Origin: Gemmatimonadota bacterium
GTDB taxonomy: Bacteria > Gemmatimonadota > Gemmatimonadetes > Gemmatimonadales > GWC2-71-9
Reading direction: 5' to 3'
DNA: 5,176 nt
NCBI GenBank assembly: GCA_025361465.1
Contig: JANYAG010000321.1
Span: forward strand, 1-5,176
In this document: piece after piece, positions 1-5,176 of the stretch
Position numbering within the stretch: position 1 is the first letter of the stretch
Layout of the letters: the number at the start of each line of letters is the position of its first letter
Translations under genes and position numbers: made by a program
Notes under the pieces: generated by a model
What the model saw: only the letters and a program-made list of their open reading frames with translations
The model's database searches: none
Told to the model about the DNA's origin: nothing

Positions 1-2417
1 CCGCCGCGCCCGCCGCCCATCTGGTACTCCTTGGGCGGCTCGGCGTTGAGCAGCCACCGGGTGAAGTAGTCCCACCGACGGCGCTGCATGTACGACGACG
101 CCGCACCGTATCCGTGCCCGGCGTTGGGGATCATCAACAGGTCGAAGTCCTTGTTCGCCGCGATCAGCTTGTCCACGATCAACAGTGTGTTGTAGGGCGG
201 CACGTTGTTGTCCATCGTGCCGTGGGCAAGCAACAGGTGCCCCTTGAGGTCCTTCGCGAAATTCTGGTTCGCCTCGGGGTCGTAGTTGTCGGTGCCATCG
301 GCCTTGCGCACCAGCAGGCCCTGATAGCGCTCGCCCCAGTCGTCCTCATACTGACGATTGTCGTGGTTGCCCGACTCGGCGATGCCGACCTTGAAGAAGT
401 CGGGATACCGGAACATCGCGTCGGCCGTGGCAAAGCCGCCGCCGGAATGGCCCCAGATCCCGGCCTTGTCGATATCGATCCAGGCGTACTTCTGCGCCAG
501 CTCCTTCATGCCGGCGACCTGATCGGGCAGCGTGTTGTCGCCCATCCTTCCGTAGTAGGCATCCATGAACTTCTTGTCGCGGCCCGGCGTCCCCATGCCA
601 TTGATCGCCACCACGATGAAGCCCAGCTCCGACAACCCTGAGGATTCGCCCGCCGTCGCCTTGAATCCCCAGCCGCTGACACTGCCCGACTGCGGTCCGG
701 GATAGATGTAGTTGATGATCGGGTACTTCTTGTTCGGATCGAAGCTCGCCGGTTTCTCCATCTGGCCGTAGATGTCGGTGACGCCATCACGCCCCTGCAT
801 CTTGACGGTCAGGACCGGGTTCCAGCCTGCCGCCTTCAGGGCGGTCGCATCGGCCGGCTTCTCGAGGGCCATCACCAGGGTACCGGTCGACGCATCGCGG
901 ACGGCACTGGCGTAGGGTACGTCGGTCTGGCTCCAGGCATCGACGAGATACTTCCCCGACGGAGAGTAATTCGGGGATTCGTGGTTGCCGTCGTCCGGGT
1001 TGAGCGCGACCTGTCGCGTCCCGTCGAGGGTGACGCGATAGTGGTGCGCGAAATACGGATTCTGTCCCTTCTCCCCGCCCAGCGCGGTATACCAGAGGAC
1101 GCGGGTCGTGTCGTTGAGACGGTTCACCGCGTTCACGTTGCCTTCACCGGAGGTGATCTGGTTCTTCTGTTTGCCGGTCAGCAGGTCGTACAGGTAGAGA
1201 TGACCGAAGTTGTCCTTCTGCGAGTACCAGAGGATTTCGTTGCTGTTCCACAGCACCCGCCACCCGCCAGCCCAGTTCTCGACGTGCGTGGGCGCGGTCT
1301 CGTCCATGATCAACCGCACGCTTCCCGTGGTCGCGTTGGCCTCGCGAACCCAGACGTGCTTGTGGTCGCGCGACACCGACGCGAAAACGATCCGCGAGGC
1401 ATCCGGACTCCACTTCACGTCGGACATGCTGAGGTTGTCGCCCTGGATCGAGCGGTGCTGATCTGGCGGCATCTGCAGGCGGGTCACCTTGCGGGTCGCC
1501 ACGTCAATGACGACGCGCTGGATCATGGTGATGATACTGTCACCCGGCAGCGGGTAGTTCCATGCCCGCAGGACAGGATGGCCGCCGTTGGTGCCGTTGG
1601 CGCCACCATTGGGCGTGGTGACCAGATACATGTCGCCGACACCTCGCTCGTCCTGCTGCTGGGTGGCGATCCGCTTCGAATCGGGCGACCAGAGGACGAT
1701 CGCATTGGTGCTCGAGGCCCAGCCGGCGTTGTCGGTGGCGTAGCCGAAGTCCTTGACGCCGTCGGTCGTGAGCTGCGTCTCCTGGCTGGTCGCGATGTCG
1801 CGGACCCAGAGATTGTAGTCCTTGATGAACGCCGTCAGCTTGCCGTCGGGCGACGCGGCGCCGCCGGCGCCACCACGACCCCCGCCGCCACCACCCCCAC
1901 CACCCCGACCGCCACGACCGCCCTCTGCCGCGGCCGCCGCCGGAGCGCTCCCGGCCGGTGCGGCAACGCACTTGGCGCCGCCGATGCCACAGCTCCACTC
2001 CTTCCCCTCCACGTTCACCAGGATCGACTTGTTGTCCTTGGTGAACGCGAAGCGCGTGAACGGGAGATGCATGGCATCGTAACTCTTTCCGGCCGCCGCG
2101 GAGATGGTCACGGCAACCTTGGCGTGATCGAACGCCGGCCCCCTGGTCTTCTTCGCCGGGTTGACCAGGGTGAACTGCGTCCCTGCCGGCGTGATCGTGG
2201 CATACCAGAATCGATCGTCCGGAAGCCAGTTGGGTGTGACACGCCCGCTGTTGGCCAGCTGGGTCACGACCGCCGGCGCCGTCATGGCCCGTTCGGCCCG
2301 GCTGTAGTCTGCGGCGGTCAGGGCACGCTGGGCCACAACCGGGGTCGCGGCGAGCAGGCCCACGGCCAGGACGCTGAGCGCGCGGGCCGGGAGGGAACGA
2401 ACCAGGCACAAAGTCAT
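1..2417 (-). CDS. Exported S9 family (DPP-IV-like) serine peptidase, 3' end cut by window edge
   Basis: Reading from ATG at 2417, the frame is open for 805 codons to the left edge with no stop in the window. Residues 1-29 form a Sec signal peptide: an Arg-containing start, a Leu/Ala/Val core and a probable cut after VVA (Ala29). Roughly residues 100-500 resemble the DPP-IV N-terminal beta-propeller (repeated WSPD-type strands), and about 545-790 the alpha/beta-hydrolase domain. Visible catalytic features are Tyr572 in YPGP (oxyanion hole), the nucleophile Ser658 in GHSGGG, Asp736 in HGTMDNNVP and His768 in NAGHGYG. The spacings of 78 and 32 residues equal those of human DPP4. ERYQG near residue 698 matches the DPP4 substrate-pocket ERYMG. 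The Glu-Glu amino-terminus anchor of DPP4 appears to be missing (Gly232-Trp233 align there). A Gly/Arg-rich insert occupies about 166-186, and Cys143/Cys150 could form a disulfide. The visible end is GGGRGG, so few residues are probably missing. By family it should cleave oligopeptides in the periplasm or outside the cell; exact specificity is unknown. The start is supported by GAGGA five bases upstream. Confidence 0.93.
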   Translation of the reverse strand, partial: MTLCLVRSLPARALSVLAVGLLAATPVVAQRALTAADYSRAERAMTAPAVVTQLANSGRVTPNWLPDDRFWYATITPAGTQFTLVNPAKKTRGPAFDHAKVAVTISAAAGKSYDAMHLPFTRFAFTKDNKSILVNVEGKEWSCGIGGAKCVAAPAGSAPAAAAAEGGRGGRGGGGGGGGGRGGAGGAASPDGKLTAFIKDYNLWVRDIATSQETQLTTDGVKDFGYATDNAGWASSTNAIVLWSPDSKRIATQQQDERGVGDMYLVTTPNGGANGTNGGHPVLRAWNYPLPGDSIITMIQRVVIDVATRKVTRLQMPPDQHRSIQGDNLSMSDVKWSPDASRIVFASVSRDHKHVWVREANATTGSVRLIMDETAPTHVENWAGGWRVLWNSNEILWYSQKDNFGHLYLYDLLTGKQKNQITSGEGNVNAVNRLNDTTRVLWYTALGGEKGQNPYFAHHYRVTLDGTRQVALNPDDGNHESPNYSPSGKYLVDAWSQTDVPYASAVRDASTGTLVMALEKPADATALKAAGWNPVLTVKMQGRDGVTDIYGQMEKPASFDPNKKYPIINYIYPGPQSGSVSGWGFKATAGESSGLSELGFIVVAINGMGTPGRDKKFMDAYYGRMGDNTLPDQVAGMKELAQKYAWIDIDKAGIWGHSGGGFATADAMFRYPDFFKVGIAESGNHDNRQYEDDWGERYQGLLVRKADGTDNYDPEANQNFAKDLKGHLLLAHGTMDNNVPPYNTLLIVDKLIAANKDFDLLMIPNAGHGYGAASSYMQRRRWDYFTRWLLNAEPPKEYQMGGGRG
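1860..1922 (-). repeat. Gly/Arg-rich low-complexity tract inside the S9 peptidase
   Basis: Codons 166-186 of the S9 peptidase encode almost only glycine, with three arginines and one alanine. An Ala/Pro-rich run (about residues 152-164) precedes it. The DNA is a run of GGN codons with mixed third bases (GGT, GGC, GGG), not a perfect repeat. It lies within the predicted propeller domain, just before a strand beginning SPDGK, so it is most likely a flexible loop between blades. Such tracts are prone to slippage, but the frame here is intact. Confidence 0.8.
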
Positions 2418-2422
2418 GCTGA

Positions 2423-2427
2423 TCCTC
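2423..2427 (-). promoter_or_regulatory. Ribosome binding site of the S9 peptidase gene
   Basis: GAGGA on the minus strand ends five bases before the ATG at 2417. It supports this start, which also gives a complete signal peptide. The surrounding CGAGGATC is identical to the sequence ahead of the M24 gene. Confidence 0.65.
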
Positions 2428-2461
2428 GAAGTGCTGGGGTCGATACGTCGGGGGGGCTTGA

Positions 2462-2505
2462 GCCCTCCAACAATACGGAGGGCGGGCGGGGTGGCAACCC
2501 CGCCC
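2462..2505 (-). terminator. Two abutting GC-rich hairpins between the M24 and S9 genes
   Basis: Going downstream from the M24 stop codon there is a 15-base spacer, then a perfect 8-bp stem (2498-2505 with 2484-2491, 6-base loop). Directly abutting it is a perfect 7-bp stem (2477-2483 with 2462-2468, 8-base loop). No U-tract follows either stem, so this is not a classical intrinsic terminator. It may be a weak or factor-assisted terminator, an attenuator, or a 3'-end stabiliser that separates the expression of the two peptidase genes. The hairpins are seen directly; the function is inferred. Confidence 0.45.
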
Positions 2506-2520
2506 TGGGCCGCGCCCGCC

Positions 2521-3804
2521 TCAGGGAAGCGGCCGGTCGATCGCTTCCGACTGGGGAGTGAAGAACTTGGGGCCGGATTCGCTGATGTAGAGACAGTCCT
2601 CGAGTCGGACCCCGAACTCGCCCGGAATGGCGATGGTCGGCTCGTCGCTGAAGCACATTCCCGGCGTGATGGGCGTGGTGTTGCCGCGGACAAAGTAGGT
2701 CCACTCGTGTCCCTCCATCCCGATGCCGTGGCCGGTTCGGTGCGGCAACCCAGGCACCCGGTAGCCAGGCCCGAAGCCCGCCGTGGTGATGACAGCCCGG
2801 GCGGCGGCGTCCACCGACTCGCAGGTGGCGCCCACCCGGGCGGCCGCGAAGGCGGCATCTTGCGCCCGTCGCTCGAGATTCCAGACCTCGGTCTGCCGGA
2901 CCGACGGCTTCCCGAACACCGTGGTACGCGTCACGTCGGACTGGTAGCCCTTCACGGCGCAGCCTGAATCCATCAGCACGATATCGCCTTCCTTCAGGCG
3001 CTGGGGCTGCGTGGTGCCGTGCGGAATCGCGGAGGCCGTGCCGAACAGCGTCAGCGACCAGGGGTCTTCGCCGCCCAGGCGGCTCATCGCGGCCGTCATG
3101 TTCTCACCCAACTCGGTGTTGAGCATGCCGGCCTTCATGGTGGCGAAGGCCGCGCGAAAGGCAGCGATGGTGATGTCGCTGGCGCGTTGCATCAGCGCCA
3201 GCTCGGCCGCGGACTTGATCATCCGGCATCCGGCGGTCACCGGCGTCCCACTGACAAATTCCGCGGCGGTCACCTCCTTCCGAGCGGCGTCGGCGATGAA
3301 GTACCGCACCCGCTCCTCGATGCCGACGCGGCCCGATGCCGCACCACGGTCCCGCAGGATGCCAGCGATGAGTGCGGCGGGTGATTCATCCTCCTGCCAC
3401 ACCCGCACGTCTGCGGCAACCCGGATCTGCTCCCGTCCACGCGCCTCCTCGAACCCGGGACAGACCCAGCCGAGCGCGCCGCGCGCAGGGATGACCAGGA
3501 CGAAAGGACGCTCCGAAAGCCCCCACTGCACGCCGGTGAAGTACTCCATGGTCACACCGGGCTCGATCACGATGGCGTCGAGCTTCGCGTCGATCATCAG
3601 GACCCGCGCCCGCTCGATCCTGGCCTGGCGCTCGTCGTTGCCGATCGGCGCGACGCCGGCGGTCATCGGCGTCAGCGCATTGATCGGGGCGGGCAGCCGG
3701 CAGGGATCGGCGGGGGCCGAGGCGTGCAGCGAGGTCCGCGGCAGGGCGGCCCCGCCAACCAGGCCGGCCAGGAGACCGGAGAACCGGCGGCGATCGAGCA
3801 GCAT
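2521..3804 (-). CDS. Tat-exported M24 metallopeptidase (Xaa-Pro aminopeptidase/dipeptidase type)
   Basis: This complete gene encodes 427 residues and ends in TGA. The N-terminus has a twin-arginine motif (DRRRFSGLL, residues 4-12) followed by a Gly/Ala/Leu core and a possible cut near Ala30 (ASA), though the following proline makes that site uncertain. Export in folded form fits a metal-loaded enzyme. Residues about 55-190 form a creatinase-N-like domain (EYFTGVQWGLSERP near 87-100). Residues about 200-408 are the M24 'pita-bread' domain. All five expected dimetal ligands are visible: Asp279 (MDSG), Asp290 (SDVTR), His359 (GHGIG), Glu388 (SDEP) and Glu402 (RLED). The supporting histidines His262 and His366 are also present. 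By family it would hydrolyse the bond before proline at a peptide N-terminus, or an Xaa-Pro dipeptide; the sequence does not decide which. The ATG at 3804 is supported by GAGGA four bases upstream and by the complete Tat signal. It lies 68 bases after the barrel gene and 103 before the S9 gene. Confidence 0.95.
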   Translation of the reverse strand: MLLDRRRFSGLLAGLVGGAALPRTSLHASAPADPCRLPAPINALTPMTAGVAPIGNDERQARIERARVLMIDAKLDAIVIEPGVTMEYFTGVQWGLSERPFVLVIPARGALGWVCPGFEEARGREQIRVAADVRVWQEDESPAALIAGILRDRGAASGRVGIEERVRYFIADAARKEVTAAEFVSGTPVTAGCRMIKSAAELALMQRASDITIAAFRAAFATMKAGMLNTELGENMTAAMSRLGGEDPWSLTLFGTASAIPHGTTQPQRLKEGDIVLMDSGCAVKGYQSDVTRTTVFGKPSVRQTEVWNLERRAQDAAFAAARVGATCESVDAAARAVITTAGFGPGYRVPGLPHRTGHGIGMEGHEWTYFVRGNTTPITPGMCFSDEPTIAIPGEFGVRLEDCLYISESGPKFFTPQSEAIDRPLP

Positions 3805-3808
3805 GAGA

Positions 3809-3813
3809 TCCTC
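3809..3813 (-). promoter_or_regulatory. Ribosome binding site of the M24 peptidase gene
   Basis: GAGGA on the minus strand ends four bases before the ATG at 3804 and supports that start. Its first three bases lie within one arm of a predicted 6-bp hairpin (3811-3840), so access to it could depend on RNA folding. Confidence 0.65.
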
Positions 3814-3840
3814 GGGCGGTGAAGTGGGAAGCGACCCGAG
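3811..3840 (-). promoter_or_regulatory. Possible hairpin overlapping the M24 ribosome binding site
   Basis: In the minus-strand transcript CTCGGG (3840-3835) can pair perfectly with CCCGAG (3816-3811) around an 18-base loop. The second arm includes the GAG of the Shine-Dalgarno sequence. The structure is short with a large loop and may arise by chance in GC-rich DNA. No conserved ligand-binding element is recognisable. Confidence 0.25.
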
Positions 3841-3872
3841 AATCTATGGCTGAAGGAGCCGGCGCGTTACTG

Positions 3873-5176
3873 CTAGAAGCGGTAGCTCAGGGCAAAGTAC
3901 GACTGAATGGTTCGATCCGGCGCCCCGGCCTCGCGGTAGGTCGACAGCATCAGGTAGAGCCGTCGCCCGATGCCGATGTCGGCGTCGACCCCAGTCCAGG
4001 TCAGGCGGGTGGCGGCCGCACCCGAGAGCGGGTAGCTGGTGTTGCGCACGCCACCAGTCACTTCGAGGCGGATCGCCTGCACCGGGGAGATTTCGATCGA
4101 CGCGGAGGACAGCGAACCGGTCGAGACGGTGCCGGAATACTGCGTCGTGCGCGCCCGGAGCCCCAGGTGCAGCGGCGTGACCCGTGTCACGGCGAGCGAG
4201 CCGGTGAACGACTTGGCCGATCCTTCCGTCCCGCCGCTGCTGTTCCGCACGTCGGCGGTCAGCCGGACGCGACGCAGGAAGGTGAGCGAGGTCCCGCCCC
4301 AGACGCCTTCGCGAAAGCTGTCGTCGAACGCGATCTCGGGATTCACGTAGTCGCGATAGAGGCGCACGTTGCGGCGATTGTCGAACCCCCCGTTGAACGA
4401 GACGCCATCCGAGGGGGAAATCTGCGCCGTCAGGAACGAGGACGTCATCGTGACGGCCGATCCTTCCACGGTGCGCTTCCAGCCCCGATTGACGTCGATC
4501 TCCTGCGAGGCAAAAATCGACAGCCGACGGCTGTTGTAGGTCGTGCGCAGGTAGCCGAATTCGCGGTCGATCTGGCCGTTGTTGTACGATCCGATCGCGC
4601 CCATGGTGAACGACCAGGGGACCGCCCCGCCGCGCTTGTTGTGGCGCTGCAGGTAGACGCCGTAGTCCTGCGTCGCCGTCGAGAATCCGAAGGTCGCCAG
4701 CTCCGGTTGCGTCCCCGCGAGCACCCCGTACGTCCAGCGGGTGTGATCGAAGTCGAGGGCCAGCCCGTCGAAGATCCCGATGGTCGACAGTGCCCCGGCG
4801 AACTGACGGCCCACCGTCACCCGCGCGCCGCCCGCCCCGCGGTTCCAGAACACCGCCCCCTGATAGACACGATTCAGCGAGGTGGGCACGCTGCTGGAGA
4901 GTGTCCCCGACGTCGAGGACATCGTCGATCGCTGGGCCCGCACGTCCACGGTGACACCGAGGCCGGTGCCGCCGAGGTCCTGCCCGTCGAGCCGCAGGTC
5001 GAAGGCCGGCTGGGTCAGGGTGACGCCAACGCCTGACTGCACCACGAGGTAGCGCAATCCCAGCCGCCCGCGCAGCGAGTGGCGGGCCGCCGATGACCGC
5101 CGTGTCGCGAGGGCGCCCGTCGGCGACCGCTGGGTGTTGGGGACCTGCGTGTCCACCACCGCCACGTAACGCACGG
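3873..5176 (-). CDS. Predicted outer-membrane beta-barrel protein, 5' end cut by window edge
   Basis: The frame is open from the right edge to TAG at 3873-3875 and gives 433 visible residues. A GTG at 5174 could serve as a start, but the residues after it form no signal peptide, so the true start most likely lies outside the window. From about residue 35 to the end the protein is a chain of alternating polar/hydrophobic segments rich in Thr, Ser, Gly, Tyr and Arg, typical of transmembrane beta-strands with polar turns. It ends in SYFALSYRF, the C-terminal aromatic signature recognised by the BAM assembly machinery. There is no cysteine in the visible part, as is common for outer-membrane proteins. 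The best-defined block is about residues 101-235 (NRVYQ, TVGRQF, IFDGLALDF, TQPELATFGFS, DREFGYLRTTY, QEIDVNRGWKR), which looks like a conserved core. I cannot name a family; it could be a porin-like channel, a surface protein or the barrel part of a larger multidomain protein. It is the first visible gene of the run leading into the two peptidases. Confidence 0.8.
   Translation of the reverse strand, partial: VRYVAVVDTQVPNTQRSPTGALATRRSSAARHSLRGRLGLRYLVVQSGVGVTLTQPAFDLRLDGQDLGGTGLGVTVDVRAQRSTMSSTSGTLSSSVPTSLNRVYQGAVFWNRGAGGARVTVGRQFAGALSTIGIFDGLALDFDHTRWTYGVLAGTQPELATFGFSTATQDYGVYLQRHNKRGGAVPWSFTMGAIGSYNNGQIDREFGYLRTTYNSRRLSIFASQEIDVNRGWKRTVEGSAVTMTSSFLTAQISPSDGVSFNGGFDNRRNVRLYRDYVNPEIAFDDSFREGVWGGTSLTFLRRVRLTADVRNSSGGTEGSAKSFTGSLAVTRVTPLHLGLRARTTQYSGTVSTGSLSSASIEISPVQAIRLEVTGGVRNTSYPLSGAAATRLTWTGVDADIGIGRRLYLMLSTYREAGAPDRTIQSYFALSYRF

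Noticed and set aside
1860..1922. Tandem repeat or CRISPR-like array
   Set aside because: The repetition is simply glycine codons in an intact coding frame, without regular repeat units or spacers.
1540..2409. Minus-strand 289-codon frame overlapping the S9 gene
   Set aside because: It is an out-of-frame shadow of the S9 coding sequence, with Arg-rich composition and no family resemblance.
981..2561. Plus-strand open frame of 526 codons
   Set aside because: It lies opposite the S9 gene and reads as Arg/Val/Gly/His-rich sequence with no recognisable domain or signal. Long antisense frames are expected opposite GC-rich genes, and the minus-strand reading has clear catalytic motifs.
3011..3853. 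Plus-strand 280-codon frame opposite the M24 gene
   Set aside because: It is antisense to a gene with all five M24 metal ligands; its product is Ser/Arg/Ala-rich without domains.
3848..3860. Small hairpin after the barrel gene stop as a terminator
   Set aside because: The stem is only 4 bp with a 5-base loop and no U-tract, too weak to support termination.
3805..3872. Promoter for the M24 gene in the 68-base gap
   Set aside because: I find no convincing -35/-10 pair; AT-rich bases near 3841-3847 are too few to call a promoter. Read-through from the barrel gene is the simpler view.
3819..5036. Plus-strand open frame of 405 codons
   Set aside because: It is antisense to the barrel gene, of low-complexity Arg/Gly/His/Val composition and without motifs. 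The minus-strand frame has coherent beta-strand periodicity and a proper C-terminal signature.

Overview
This is a high-GC bacterial window (most codons end in G or C) read entirely from the minus strand. It holds three protein genes in the same orientation, packed head to tail with gaps of 68 and 103 bases, which looks like one transcription unit or two closely coupled ones. The outermost two genes are cut by the window edges. I see no RNA genes, mobile elements, CRISPR arrays or origins, and no gap between genes exceeds 103 bases. The combination of an exported S9 peptidase with a GHSGGG nucleophile motif, a Tat-exported M24 peptidase and an outer-membrane barrel protein with a terminal YRF points to a Gram-negative-type heterotroph rich in secreted peptidases. 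Gemmatimonadota is my best guess and Acidobacteriota is possible, but this is inference from protein style, not from a marker gene.

In order of transcription (right to left): (1) 5176-3873 is the C-terminal 433 residues of a predicted outer-membrane beta-barrel protein of no family I can name. (2) 3804-2521 is a complete 427-residue M24 metallopeptidase (Xaa-Pro aminopeptidase/dipeptidase type) with a twin-arginine signal and all five metal ligands. (3) 2417-1 is a nearly complete S9 (dipeptidyl-peptidase-IV-like) serine peptidase with a Sec signal peptide. Its triad Ser658-Asp736-His768 has the same spacing as human DPP4, and its stop lies beyond the left edge.

The two peptidases are both predicted to act outside the cytoplasm and both belong to families that handle proline-containing peptides. 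Together they look like a peptide-scavenging pair: the S9 enzyme would cut peptides and the M24 enzyme would remove residues next to proline. The upstream barrel protein could be a channel or surface protein, but nothing in its sequence proves a link. Between the two peptidase genes lie two GC-rich hairpins with abutting stems. A further small hairpin overlaps the ribosome binding site of the M24 gene.

I found no clear evidence of a wholly new system. The points most worth following are the unnamed barrel protein, the loss of the Glu-Glu anchor in the S9 enzyme, its Gly/Arg-rich insert, and the hairpins between the genes.
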